Assembly (NCBI RefSeq): GCF_036311985.1
Contig: NZ_JAZDCJ010000012.1
Reading direction: 5' to 3' (one strand)
Length of the DNA: 64,000 nt
Source: JAZDCJ01 sp036311985
Lineage (GTDB): Bacteria; Actinomycetota; Actinomycetes; Actinomycetales; Micrococcaceae
Below the pieces are notes generated by a model. It did not search any database. It had not been told where the DNA came from and saw only the letters and a list, made by a program, of their open reading frames with translations. The position numbers and the translations under genes are program-made. Numbering within the stretch: the stretch's first letter is position 1; each line of letters opens with the position of its first letter. Shown in pieces: positions 34,361 to 43,252 of this stretch.

Positions 34361-35208
34361 GCGCGGACCAGGACCGCGGGGAGCTGCTCCGCAAGATCGC
34401 CGCGGTCGTCGGCAACGTCGGCGTGGTCACCGCGTTGCTCGTCTACTTCGGCTGGGTCCGCTCCGAGGTGCAGGCGGCGGAACTGGGCTTCGACGAGAGC
34501 GTCCTGGGCATGACGACGCGCGAGTACCTGCTGCGCAGCGTCCGTCCCGTCCTGGTGCTGCTCATCGTCGCCGGCGCGGCGGGGCTGATGTGGGTGGGGC
34601 TGGACCACTGGCTGTCCCGGCGGCTCGAGCTCGGCGACCGCCGGGCCAAGCGCGTGGCCGTGTACGCGGTCCCGGCCCTCGCCGTCGTCCTGCCGGCCTC
34701 CGCATGGATCCTGCGCCCCGTGTGGCCGGCCACGGCCTACGTCGCCTTCCCGCTGCTGCTGGCCACCGGCCTGCTCCTGCTGCTCTACGCCTTCCGGCTC
34801 TACCGGGCGCGCTCCGGCGCCCCGCCCCTGTCCCATGCGGCGGGGAACCTGCTCCGCGCGTGCGCGGCCGCCCTGGTCGGCGTCGCCCTGTTCTCGGCCG
34901 CGGCGAACTACGCGACCGTCGAGGGCACGGAGCTGGCCCGGGGCTTCGGCGAACGGATCGCCCAGCTGCCCCGCGTCGTCGTGCACAGCGCCGATCCGCT
35001 GGGCATCGACGCCCCGGGCGCCGCGGTCGAGGAGCTGCCGGAGGGCGCGGGCTACCGCTACCGCTACACGGGGCTGCGGTTGCTCGAGCACACCGGGGGC
35101 CGCTACTTCCTGGTCTCCGACGGCTGGACGCGGCGCTACGGCGTGATCGTGGTCCTGCCCTCCGACGAGCCGGGGATCCGCTACGACTTCGTCCGCGACA
35201 CGCGCTGA
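34357..35208 (+). CDS. Multi-pass membrane protein of unknown function
   Basis: A 283-aa protein with about four or five helices: near 12-30, 60-80, 105-130, 135-155 and 170-190. A conserved-looking segment, ELGFDESVLGMTTREYLLRS, lies between the first two. I recall similar uncharacterised actinobacterial membrane proteins with this stretch. The C-terminal 90 residues form a soluble, mainly beta extracytoplasmic domain ending in YGVIVVLPSDEPGIRYDFV. The GTG start overlaps the lipoprotein stop by 4 nt, so the two probably act together. The function is unknown. Confidence 0.7.
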   Translation: MSADQDRGELLRKIAAVVGNVGVVTALLVYFGWVRSEVQAAELGFDESVLGMTTREYLLRSVRPVLVLLIVAGAAGLMWVGLDHWLSRRLELGDRRAKRVAVYAVPALAVVLPASAWILRPVWPATAYVAFPLLLATGLLLLLYAFRLYRARSGAPPLSHAAGNLLRACAAALVGVALFSAAANYATVEGTELARGFGERIAQLPRVVVHSADPLGIDAPGAAVEELPEGAGYRYRYTGLRLLEHTGGRYFLVSDGWTRRYGVIVVLPSDEPGIRYDFVRDTR

Positions 35209-35257
35209 CAGTCCCGGCGCCGCCGGAAGGTCCCAGGCGTGGCCCGGGCCGTCCTGG

Positions 35258-36571
35258 CTAGGCTCCCGGAACCGCCGCGGCGGCCGCCTCGGCGGCGGCC
35301 GGGAGGGCGGCGTGGATCCGTTCCATGGCCGCGTCGTCGTGCGCCGCGGAGAGGAACCACGCCTCGAACACGCTCGGCGGCAGGTAGACGCCCGCCTCCA
35401 GCATGGAGTGGAAGAACGGCGCGTAGCGGAAGGCCTCCTGCGCCTGCGCGTCGGCGTAGTCGGACACGCCGCGCGCGGAGGTGCCGAACGCGATCGAGAA
35501 CAGGTTCCCGGCGCGCTGGATGGAGTGGTCCACGCCGGCGGCGTCGAGGGCCGCGCCGACGGCGGCGGAGAGCTCGAGGCTGCGGGCGTCGACGAACGCG
35601 TAGACGTCGCGGGTCGCGTGCGTCAGCGTGGCGACGCCGGCGGCCATGGCGACGGGGTTCCCCGAGAGCGTCCCGGCCTGGTAGACGGGGCCGGTCGGCG
35701 CGAGGTGGTCCATGACCTCGGCCCGGCCGCCGAGCGCGGCCGTGGGCAGCCCGCCGCCGATCACCTTGCCGAAGGTGAACAGGTCCGGGGTCCAGCCCTC
35801 CCCCGCGCCGGTGAGGCCCCAGTAGCCGGAGTAGCCGGTCCGGAAGCCCGTGAGCACCTCGTCCAGGATCAGCAGCGCGCCGTGGGCCGCGGTGGTCCGG
35901 GACAGGAAGGCGTTGAAGCCCTCGGCCGGGGTGACGACGCCCATGTTGGCGGGTGCGGCCTCCGTGATCACGGCGGCGATGCGGTCGCCGTGCTCCGCGA
36001 ACGCGGCCTCGACCGCGGCGGGATCGTTGTACGGGAGCACGAGGGTCTCCGCTGCCGTCGCGGCGGTCACGCCGGCCGATCCGGGCAGGGCGAGCGTCGC
36101 CAGGCCGGATCCGGCCGCGGCGAGGAGCGAGTCCAGGTGGCCGTGGTAGCAGCCGGCGAACTTCACGATCAGCTCGCGTCCGGTGAAGCCGCGGGCCAGC
36201 CGCACCGCGGTCATGGTGGCCTCGGTGCCCGTGGAGACCATGCGCAGGCGCTCGACGCCGGGAACGCGTTCCATGACGAGCTCGGCCAGGCGGCCCTCGG
36301 CCGGCGTGGAGGCGCCGAAGGACAGCCCGTGGTCCACGGCCTCATGCACCGCGGCCTGCACGGCCGGGTGCTTGTGCCCGAGCAGGGCCGGGCCCCACGA
36401 GCAGACCAGGTCCACGTACGTCCGGCCGTCGGCGTCGGTGAGGTACGGGCCCTCGGCGTCGACCATGAAGCGCGGGGTTCCGCCCACGGAGCCGAAGGCT
36501 CGCACGGGCGAGTTCACCCCGCCCGGCATGAGCGTGCGGGCGCGTTCGAAGAGTTCCTCGGAGGTGGTCAT
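35258..36571 (-). CDS. hemL: Glutamate-1-semialdehyde 2,1-aminomutase
   Basis: A 437-aa PLP enzyme making 5-aminolevulinate from glutamate-1-semialdehyde. The PLP Lys269 lies in LFTFGKVIGGGLP. The N-terminal motif LMPGGVNSPVRAF and LILDEVLTGFR are typical. It starts 3 nt after the hemB stop and is the last gene of the hem operon. Together with HemA it gives the C5 route to ALA. Confidence 0.96.
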   Translation of the reverse strand: MTTSEELFERARTLMPGGVNSPVRAFGSVGGTPRFMVDAEGPYLTDADGRTYVDLVCSWGPALLGHKHPAVQAAVHEAVDHGLSFGASTPAEGRLAELVMERVPGVERLRMVSTGTEATMTAVRLARGFTGRELIVKFAGCYHGHLDSLLAAAGSGLATLALPGSAGVTAATAAETLVLPYNDPAAVEAAFAEHGDRIAAVITEAAPANMGVVTPAEGFNAFLSRTTAAHGALLILDEVLTGFRTGYSGYWGLTGAGEGWTPDLFTFGKVIGGGLPTAALGGRAEVMDHLAPTGPVYQAGTLSGNPVAMAAGVATLTHATRDVYAFVDARSLELSAAVGAALDAAGVDHSIQRAGNLFSIAFGTSARGVSDYADAQAQEAFRYAPFFHSMLEAGVYLPPSVFEAWFLSAAHDDAAMERIHAALPAAAEAAAAAVPGA

Positions 36572-36574
36572 GGC

Positions 36575-37558
36575 CTAGCGTCCTTCCTTCAGCCAGCCGG
36601 CAAGCTCGGCGGCCCAGTACGTCAATACGGTGTCGGCGCCGGCGCGGCGGATGCCGAGCACGGATTCGGTGATGGCGGCGCGGCGGTCGATCCAGCCGTT
36701 GGCGGCGGCGGCCTCGATCATCGCGTACTCGCCGGAGATCTGGTAGGCGGAGACGGGCACCGGGGACATCGCGGCGATGTCCGCGACGATGTCCAGGTAG
36801 CTCATGGCCGGTTTGACCATGACCATGTCAGCGCCCTCCTCGAGGTCCAGCTCGACCTCGAGGACGGCCTCGCGGCGGTTGGCGGCGTCCATCTGGTACG
36901 TCCGGCGGTCCCCGGTGAGCTGGGAGTCCACGGCCTCGCGGAACGGCCCGTAGAACGCGGAGGCGTACTTGGCGGCGTAGGCCAGCACGGCGGTGTCCTG
37001 GAAGCCGGAGGTGTCGAGCGCCTGCCGGATGACGGCGACCTGGCCGTCCATCATGCCGGAGGGGCCGAGCACGTGGGCGCCCGCCTCCGCCTGCGCCACG
37101 GCCATTTCCGCGTAGACCTCGAGGGTCGCGTCGTTGTCCACGCGGCCGGCCTCGTCCAGCACGCCGCAGTGGCCGTGGTCGGTGAACTCGTCGAGGCACA
37201 CGTCGCTCATGACCACGAGCGAGTCGCCGACCTCGGCGCGGACGACCCGCAGGGCGCGGTTGAGCACGCCGTCCGGGTCGATGCCCGCGCTGCCGACGGC
37301 ATCGCGCACGGCGGGGATCCCGAAGAGCATGATGCCGCCCAGACCCAGCTCCGCGGCCTCGGCGGCGGCCCGCTTGAGCGTGTCGGTGGTGTGCTGGACG
37401 ACGCCGGGCATGGAGGTGATGGGGTTCGGCGCGTCCAGGCCCTCGCGGATGAAGGCCGGCAGGATCAGCTGCTGCGGGGCGATCAGCGTCTCGGCGGCGA
37501 GCCGGCGCATCGCGGGCGTGGTGCGCAGCCGGCGGGGCCGGTGGTGGGGAAAGGCCAT
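36575..37558 (-). CDS. hemB: Porphobilinogen synthase (ALA dehydratase)
   Basis: A 327-aa enzyme that condenses two ALA molecules to porphobilinogen. Schiff-base lysines are Lys197 (AYAAKYASAFYGP) and Lys249 (VMVKPAMSYLD). The metal region reads DVCLDEFTDHGHCG: two Cys remain and the middle one of the classic zinc triad is Asp, so metal use may be Mg-like or mixed. The ATG has AAGGAG 6 nt upstream. It lies between hemD (50-nt gap) and hemL. Confidence 0.96.
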   Translation of the reverse strand: MAFPHHRPRRLRTTPAMRRLAAETLIAPQQLILPAFIREGLDAPNPITSMPGVVQHTTDTLKRAAAEAAELGLGGIMLFGIPAVRDAVGSAGIDPDGVLNRALRVVRAEVGDSLVVMSDVCLDEFTDHGHCGVLDEAGRVDNDATLEVYAEMAVAQAEAGAHVLGPSGMMDGQVAVIRQALDTSGFQDTAVLAYAAKYASAFYGPFREAVDSQLTGDRRTYQMDAANRREAVLEVELDLEEGADMVMVKPAMSYLDIVADIAAMSPVPVSAYQISGEYAMIEAAAANGWIDRRAAITESVLGIRRAGADTVLTYWAAELAGWLKEGR

Positions 37559-37608
37559 GGGGTGCTCCTTCGGGTCGGTCTCAAGCGTAGTGGGGTGGCC
37601 GGGCGGGG

Positions 37609-38706
37609 TCAGGGGCCCGCGATCGCAACGGCCCAGGCGTCGGCCAGGCCGGCCGGGGTGGGTTCGGCGGCGGTGCCCGCGGGCTCGACGCCGTGGGAAC
37701 GCAGCTCGGCCGCCGTGCTGTGGCCGATCGCGACGGCCGCGAGGCCGGCCGGGAATCCACCGGCCACCTCGAGGTAGCGGCGCACGATGCTCGGCGAGGT
37801 GAAGAACACGGCTCCCACGCCCGCGGGGGCTCCGTGGGCGGCGGCCAGCGCCTCGGCGTCGATCTCGACGACGCCGGGCCCGGCGGGCCCCGCGGAGCTG
37901 GCAGACCCGGTGCCCGTGGTCTCCGTGGCGCCCGCGATGGCGAGCGAGGCGGTGAGGCGCCGTCCGGGCGCGGCCGGCGCTTCCACGGTGTGGTAGGCGA
38001 TCACGGCCTCGGCTGCCCACCCGGCCGTCGTCAGCCCCTGCTCGAGGGTGCCCGCGGCGAGGTCCGCCTGGGGCAGGAACGCGCGGACCGAACGCCGCGG
38101 GGACCAAGCGGCGTCGGCCGCGTCCGCCTCGTGCTCCGCGAGCGGGTCCTGCCCGCGAGCCGCACCGGCACCGGCCACGCCGGCGACGTGGCCGCGGCTG
38201 GCACGGCGCCCCGTGCCGGCCCCGTCGACGAGGGCGAGCTGGTTCCATTCGGCGAGGATCCCCTCGGCGGACTGCTCGTGGGGCTGGAAGTCGATCCCGA
38301 TCCCCTCGGCCGCGGCGGCCCGCGCGGTCGCGGAGCCGACGGCGCAGACGCGCGTTCCGGGCGGCACGGCGAGCGTCAGCCCGAGGGCGGCGGCGCGCTG
38401 CTTGAGCGCCCGGACCGTGGTGATCGAGGTCAGCACCATCCAGTCGTAGCCGCCGTCGAGGAAGCGGGTCAGCGCCGCGTCGAGCGCCCCGGTGTCCGCG
38501 GGGAGCTCGAAGTCGATGAGCGGGCACAGGACGGTGGAGGCGCCGCGGGCGCGCAGCTCGGCCACGGTCGCGGCGGCCCGGTCGGGGCTGCGCAGCAGCA
38601 GCGCGGCGCGGCCGGCCAGCGCTCCGGCGTCGCGGCCACCGTCCGGGCCCGTTCCCCGGCCGCCGCCCGCCTCCGCGCGCGGCTCGCCGCCCCGCTCCTG
38701 CCGCAC
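37609..38706 (-). CDS. hemD: Uroporphyrinogen-III synthase
   Basis: A 365-aa HemD-type protein with two alternating domains, recognisable from GRAALLLRSPDRAAATVAEL, DWMVLTSITTVRAL and AVFFTSPSIVRRYLE. HemD sequences diverge strongly, so the operon context is important support. It is longer than usual because of low-complexity Ala/Gly inserts around 165-205 and 255-280. The GTG start lies 2 nt after the hemC stop. It closes and inverts ring D of the linear tetrapyrrole made by HemC. Confidence 0.88.
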   Translation of the reverse strand: MRQERGGEPRAEAGGGRGTGPDGGRDAGALAGRAALLLRSPDRAAATVAELRARGASTVLCPLIDFELPADTGALDAALTRFLDGGYDWMVLTSITTVRALKQRAAALGLTLAVPPGTRVCAVGSATARAAAAEGIGIDFQPHEQSAEGILAEWNQLALVDGAGTGRRASRGHVAGVAGAGAARGQDPLAEHEADAADAAWSPRRSVRAFLPQADLAAGTLEQGLTTAGWAAEAVIAYHTVEAPAAPGRRLTASLAIAGATETTGTGSASSAGPAGPGVVEIDAEALAAAHGAPAGVGAVFFTSPSIVRRYLEVAGGFPAGLAAVAIGHSTAAELRSHGVEPAGTAAEPTPAGLADAWAVAIAGP

Positions 38707-38708
38707 GC

Positions 38709-39734
38709 CTAGAGTCCCGCCAGGTCCGCGGCGCCCTCACGCAGCAGGGCGACGGCGAGCTCGGCGCCGAGGGCGGCGGCGCCCTCGACCGTGAGCTCGC
38801 GCCCGCGGGCCGTGCGGCGCAGGGTATCCGACCCGTCGGGCGCGCAGGCGACGGCCTCGAGGACCAACGAGTCGCCCTCGATCCTCGCCAGCGCGCCGAT
38901 GGGCGCGGCACACCCGGCCTCGAGCCGGTTCAGCAGCGCGCGCTCGGCGGTCACGGCGAGCCGCGTGGGCACGTCGTCGAGCTGCTCGAGGGCCTTCGCG
39001 AGGGGCCCGGAGGCGGCCGTCTCGGGGCGGCACTCCACGGCGAGCGCCCCCTGGCCCGGCGCGGGCAGCATGACCGAGGGATCGAGGAGCTCGGTCACGT
39101 GCCGGCCCAGGCCGAGCCGCTCCAGGCCCGCGGCGGCGAGGACGACGGCGTCGAGGTCGCCGTGGGCGGTCCGGCCCACCCCGCCGTCGTCGGCGGGCTT
39201 CGCGGCGCCCTTGACGCGGCCCAGCCGGGTGCCGACGTTGCCGCGGATGTCCACGATCTCCAGATCGGGGCGCGCGGCCTTCAGCTGCGCTGCGCGGCGC
39301 GGCGAACCCGTGCCGACGGTGGCTCCGGCCGGCAGCCCGGCGAGCGTCAGTCCGTCGCGGGCGCACAGGGCGTCGCGCACGTCGACGCGCGGCGGCGTCG
39401 CCGCGACGACGAGCCCCTCGGGCTGCGCCGTCGGCAGGTCCTTGAGAGAGTGCACGGCGATGTCGCAGCCGCCCTCGAGCAGGGACACGCGCAGCGCAGC
39501 GGCGAAGACGCCGGTGCCGCCGAGCTGGGACAGCGGCCCGCTCGTCACGTCGCCCTCGGTCTTGACGTGGATGGTCTCCGCGCGCATCCCGCTCAGGCGC
39601 TCGAGCGCCTCGGCGACATGCCCCGTCTGGGTCGTCGCGAGCGCGGATCCGCGCGTGCCGATCCGGAACCCGGCCCCCGCGGCGGCGGGCTCCCGCGACG
39701 AGGGCGCGGCCCCGGCGTCGTTCGCCTCCCGCAT
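38709..39734 (-). CDS. hemC: Hydroxymethylbilane synthase (porphobilinogen deaminase)
   Basis: A 341-aa enzyme polymerising four porphobilinogens. The dipyrromethane cofactor is expected on Cys275 (LEAGCAAPIGA). Conserved IGTRGSALA, VHSLKDLPT and GTGSPRRAAQL are present. The N-terminal 20 residues form a non-conserved extension (NDAGAAPSS) encoded by a copy of the dispersed GC-rich repeat at 39703-39721. The start overlaps the hemH stop by 1 nt (TGATG). Confidence 0.95.
   Translation of the reverse strand: MREANDAGAAPSSREPAAAGAGFRIGTRGSALATTQTGHVAEALERLSGMRAETIHVKTEGDVTSGPLSQLGGTGVFAAALRVSLLEGGCDIAVHSLKDLPTAQPEGLVVAATPPRVDVRDALCARDGLTLAGLPAGATVGTGSPRRAAQLKAARPDLEIVDIRGNVGTRLGRVKGAAKPADDGGVGRTAHGDLDAVVLAAAGLERLGLGRHVTELLDPSVMLPAPGQGALAVECRPETAASGPLAKALEQLDDVPTRLAVTAERALLNRLEAGCAAPIGALARIEGDSLVLEAVACAPDGSDTLRRTARGRELTVEGAAALGAELAVALLREGAADLAGL
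39703..39721 (-). repeat. Dispersed GC-rich repeat, copy in hemC
   Basis: The minus strand reads ACGACGCCGGGGCCGCGCC, identical over 19 nt to copies at 42256-42274 and 58954-58972. Here it encodes part of the non-conserved HemC N-terminus. Confidence 0.55.
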
Positions 39735-40849
39735 CACGGCCGCGGCCCGGCCGGCGTCCCGACGAGCTCGACGCAGCACCCGGTGGAGCAGATCGCGTCC
39801 CAGTCGCCGGGCACGCGCTGCTCGCCGTGCGCGGGGAGAGGGGCCCCGCCGTCGTCCACGAGGGACTCGGCGAGGACGTCCACGAGGCCGGAGACGAACG
39901 CGGCGTGCGTGCCGGGGGTCGGGACGCGGTGGAAGGCCAGGCCGAGCTCCGCGCACGTGTCCTTGGCCTCGGTGTCGAGGTCCCACAGGACCTCCATGTG
40001 GTCCGAGACGAAGCCGATCGGGACCACGACGACGCCGCGCGTCCCTCCGGCGGCGTACTCTTCGAGCGCGTCATTGACGTCCGGTTCGAGCCACGGCACG
40101 TGCGGCGCGCCGGAACGGGACTGGAAGACGAGGGACCACTCGAGGCCCGCGGCCTCCGGGACCGTCTCCATGAGGGTCCGGGCCACGGCCAGGTGCTGCG
40201 CCGAGTAGACGTCGGTGCCGAACTCCCCGGCGATCGACGCCGGCCCCTGGGCCTCGGCCGTCGCGGTGGGGATGGAGTGCGTGACGAACACGATCCGCGG
40301 GGCCGCGTCCTGCTCGCCGCGGTCGGCCAGCTGCGCACGCACGTCGGCGATGCCGGCGGCGAGCCCCTCGGCGAAGGGGTCGATGAACGCCTTGTCCTGG
40401 AAGAACTGGCGGACCTTGACGACCTCGAGCCTGCCCTCCAGGCCGGTGGACTCGAGGCCGGCCGCGATGTCCTCGCGGTACTGGCGGCAGCTCGAGTAGC
40501 CGGCGTAGGCACTCGTGACGAGCATGAGCACGCGGCGGTGCCCGTCGTCGTACATCTCCTGCAGCGCGGCCGGGATGTAGGGGTCCCAGTTGCGGTTGCC
40601 CCAATACAGCGGCAAGCCCCAGCGGCGCCGGGCGATCTCGCCCTCGAGCGCGGCCAGCAGCTCCCGGTTCTGCTCGTTGATGGGGCTCACCCCGCCGTTG
40701 GCCCGGTAGTGGGTCGCGACCTCCTCGAGCCGTTCGTCGGGGATCCCGCGGCCGGCCGTGACGTTGCGCAGGAAGGGGATCACGTCGTCCTGGCCCTCGG
40801 GGCCGCCGAAGGAGGCCAGCAGGACGGCGTCGAAGCCGTGCGCGCTCAA
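39734..40849 (-). CDS. hemH: Ferrochelatase, coproporphyrin type
   Basis: A 371-aa metal-inserting enzyme. In actinobacteria it loads iron into coproporphyrin III. The His in VTHSIPTAT and the Glu in GFVSDHMEVLWDLD are the expected catalytic residues. Cys121 (YAGYSSCRQY) and a C-terminal CSTGCC (Cys354, Cys358, Cys359) fit the [2Fe-2S] cluster known in actinobacterial ferrochelatases. I chose TTG at 40849 because it overlaps the hemQ stop as TTGA and has GGAGG 7 nt upstream. Its stop overlaps hemC. Confidence 0.94.
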   Translation of the reverse strand: MSAHGFDAVLLASFGGPEGQDDVIPFLRNVTAGRGIPDERLEEVATHYRANGGVSPINEQNRELLAALEGEIARRRWGLPLYWGNRNWDPYIPAALQEMYDDGHRRVLMLVTSAYAGYSSCRQYREDIAAGLESTGLEGRLEVVKVRQFFQDKAFIDPFAEGLAAGIADVRAQLADRGEQDAAPRIVFVTHSIPTATAEAQGPASIAGEFGTDVYSAQHLAVARTLMETVPEAAGLEWSLVFQSRSGAPHVPWLEPDVNDALEEYAAGGTRGVVVVPIGFVSDHMEVLWDLDTEAKDTCAELGLAFHRVPTPGTHAAFVSGLVDVLAESLVDDGGAPLPAHGEQRVPGDWDAICSTGCCVELVGTPAGPRP

Positions 40850-41553
40850 CGCAGGACCTCCGCCGCCTCGGCCGCGCCGATCCGGCGGCCGGTGTAGAAC
40901 GGGATCTCCTCGCGCACGTGGTTGCGGGCGTCGGTGTAGCGCAAGTGGCGCATCATGTCCACGAGGTCGATCAGCTCGGGGGCCTCGAGGCAGATCATCC
41001 ACTCGAAGTCGTTCAGGGCGAAGGAGGCCACCGTGTTGGCCAGGACCTGGGGGAAGTCGCGGCCCAGGATGCCGTGCTCGCGCAGCATCTTCCCGCGCTC
41101 GGCCGGATCCAGGAGGTACCAGTCGTAGGAGCGGACGAACGGGTACACGGTCATCCATTCGCTCGGCTCCTTGCCGCGCGCGAACGCCGGCGAGTGGTCC
41201 TTGGCGAACTCGGCCTCGCGGTGCACGCCCATGGCGGACCAGGCGATCGAGGTCTCGGCGAAGAGGTAGCTGCGGCGGATCTTGCGCACGGCCTCCTGGA
41301 GCTTCTCGGCGGAGGGGCCGTGGAGCCAGGTCATGACGTCGGCGTCCTCGCGCATCGCGGAGACGTCGTAGATCCCGCGCAGGGTGATCCCGTCGGCGGC
41401 GAGCTCCTCCACGAGCGCCTCGAACGCGGCCACGCCCTCGGAGCGGTCCAGGTCGGACTCGCGCTTGAACACCGTCCAGAGCGTGAAGTACAGGGTGTCG
41501 CCCTCGCGCTCACGGTCGGCGAGCACGGGGCTGTTGGAAGGATTCTCGCTCAT
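40846..41553 (-). CDS. hemQ: Coproheme decarboxylase (HemQ/ChdC)
   Basis: A 235-aa chlorite-dismutase-fold enzyme that converts coproheme III to heme b in the last step of the coproporphyrin-dependent pathway. YPFVRSYDWYLL contains the catalytic Tyr137. The proximal heme ligand is expected at His160 (MLREHGILGRD). His120 in KDHSPAF fits the distal His described for actinobacterial ChdC. The start ATG has AAAGAGG 7 nt upstream. It overlaps hemH by 4 nt. Confidence 0.95.
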   Translation of the reverse strand: MSENPSNSPVLADREREGDTLYFTLWTVFKRESDLDRSEGVAAFEALVEELAADGITLRGIYDVSAMREDADVMTWLHGPSAEKLQEAVRKIRRSYLFAETSIAWSAMGVHREAEFAKDHSPAFARGKEPSEWMTVYPFVRSYDWYLLDPAERGKMLREHGILGRDFPQVLANTVASFALNDFEWMICLEAPELIDLVDMMRHLRYTDARNHVREEIPFYTGRRIGAAEAAEVLR

Positions 41554-41600
41554 CGCGGGGCCTCTTTCTGGTGGTTCGGGGCAAGGGGTCGGTTCAGGGG

Positions 41601-43193
41601 TCAGCTCGCGCTGATGGCGAGCCGGGAGCGGGTGTCGGCCACGACGGCGGCGAGCCCGGTCCCGGAGAGCCAGGCGCCGACGACGTCGATGTCCTCGAGC
41701 GCCTCGACGGCCGCACGGAACGCGTCGACGCGGGACCGGTGGCCCGTCGTGGCGAACGGCAGGGCCGCGTCCCAGCGGATGACGTCCCAGCCGAGCACGT
41801 CGGCCTCGGCCAGCTCAGTACCGAGCAGTGCGGACGCGTCGGACACGGCGGCGTGGAACAGCTCCTCGTCGCTGCCGGCCGGGCCGGGGCCGTCGGAGAC
41901 CCGGCCGTAGGACAGGCGCAGCACGTGGGTGCCGGGGCCGGCCTCGTCGTGGAGCCAGTCCCACTTGGCGCTCGCGTGCGTGAGCGCCTTGGCCCGCACG
42001 CCCGGGGCGTCGGCGGCCACGAGCAGTCCCGTGCCGCGCGGCGCGTCGTCGAGCTCGGGGCGGTCGACGACGAGGGTCACGAGGGCGACCCCGGCGCCGT
42101 CCCCCGGGCGGTGGGCCGCGAGCTCCTGGTCCAGGGGCGTCAGCAGGTCGACGGCGGCCGGGCCGGTCGTCGCGATGACGACGCGGTGGGCGGCGGCCGT
42201 GCGCGGGGCCCCGTCGGCCCCGGCGAGTACGACGTTCCAGGACGGCGCCTGGCCCGGCGCGGCCCCGGCGTCGTCCTGCACCGGCTGTGCGGCGGAGTCG
42301 GCCTCCGGGTCCGCGGGCGCCCGGTCGGCGTCTGGCGCGGGGCCGTCGGCCGGTCCCGCGGGCTCGATCGCGACCGCCCGCAGGCCGGTGTGGAGCGCGG
42401 CCCCGCGCTCGGTCAGCTCGGCCACGAGGGCGGTGCTCAGCCGGTGCATGCCGCCGGCGAGCCCGGCGACGGCGGAACCGGCGGGCGCCGCCTGCCGCAC
42501 GGCGGCGACGGCGCGGGCCAGGGATCCGTGGCGGACGACGCCGGAGCGCAACCCGGGCGCGACGGCGTCGGCGTCGAGCGTGTCCGGGTCCGCCGAGTGC
42601 ACGCCCGAGACGACGGGGGCCACGAGCCCCTCGAGGACGGCGGAGCCCATGCGGGCCCGCACGAGCTCGCCCAGGCTCAGGGAGCCCTCCTCGAAGTGGC
42701 GCGGGACCGGCATCGCGAGGTCGGCGGCCGCCCGCAGGGAGGCGGCGGAACCGATGACGGCCTTGACGTCCTCGGCGCGCGGGTCCCCGGGAATGCCCAG
42801 GATCCCGGTTTGCGGCAGGGGGTGGGCGGCGGCCCGGCCCCCGTGGCCCTTCGAGTAGAGCCAGGCCCCGCCGGGGCGCGGGGCGACGACGTCCCCGCCC
42901 AGCCCGAGCTCGTCCAGCAGCTCGGCGACGGCCGTGTTCCGGGTCGCGAACGACTCCGCGCCCGCGTCCAGCACGAGCCCGTCGACGGTGTGGGAGGCGA
43001 CGCAGCCGCCGAACGCCTCCGTGGCCTCGAAGAGCTCCACGGCGTAGCCGGCGATCGCGAGCTCGCGCGCGGCGACGAGCCCCGCGATCCCGCCGCCGAC
43101 GACGACGGCCGCGCGGCGGGGCGCGGCCCGTTCCGTGCCGTCCGGGGCGGCTTCGCCGTGGCGGCCGTGGGCGGCGTGGTGCCGGTGCGGCAT
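41601..43193 (-). CDS. cgoX: Coproporphyrinogen III oxidase (HemY/HemG-type flavoprotein)
   Basis: A 530-aa FAD enzyme. The dinucleotide motif VVVGGGIAGLVAARELA is near residue 30 after a His-rich N-terminus, and FGGCVASHTVDGLVLDAGAE follows. In this pathway the family oxidises coproporphyrinogen III rather than protoporphyrinogen IX. A low-complexity Ala/Asp/Pro linker of about 45 residues (around 280-320) contains a full copy of the dispersed GC-rich repeat. The ATG has AAAGGA 5 nt upstream. It lies between hemE and hemQ. Confidence 0.93.
   Translation of the reverse strand: MPHRHHAAHGRHGEAAPDGTERAAPRRAAVVVGGGIAGLVAARELAIAGYAVELFEATEAFGGCVASHTVDGLVLDAGAESFATRNTAVAELLDELGLGGDVVAPRPGGAWLYSKGHGGRAAAHPLPQTGILGIPGDPRAEDVKAVIGSAASLRAAADLAMPVPRHFEEGSLSLGELVRARMGSAVLEGLVAPVVSGVHSADPDTLDADAVAPGLRSGVVRHGSLARAVAAVRQAAPAGSAVAGLAGGMHRLSTALVAELTERGAALHTGLRAVAIEPAGPADGPAPDADRAPADPEADSAAQPVQDDAGAAPGQAPSWNVVLAGADGAPRTAAAHRVVIATTGPAAVDLLTPLDQELAAHRPGDGAGVALVTLVVDRPELDDAPRGTGLLVAADAPGVRAKALTHASAKWDWLHDEAGPGTHVLRLSYGRVSDGPGPAGSDEELFHAAVSDASALLGTELAEADVLGWDVIRWDAALPFATTGHRSRVDAFRAAVEALEDIDVVGAWLSGTGLAAVVADTRSRLAISAS
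42256..42274 (-). repeat. Dispersed GC-rich repeat, copy in cgoX
   Basis: The minus strand reads ACGACGCCGGGGCCGCGCC. With its flanks it matches the intergenic copy at 58954-58972 over about 24 nt. Here it encodes part of a QDDAGAAPG linker absent from the conserved fold. Confidence 0.55.
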
Positions 43194-43252
43194 CGCGGTC
43201 CTTTCGTCGGTGGCTTCAGGTCTCGGGCGCGGGCCGGCGGGCCCGCGGCGCG

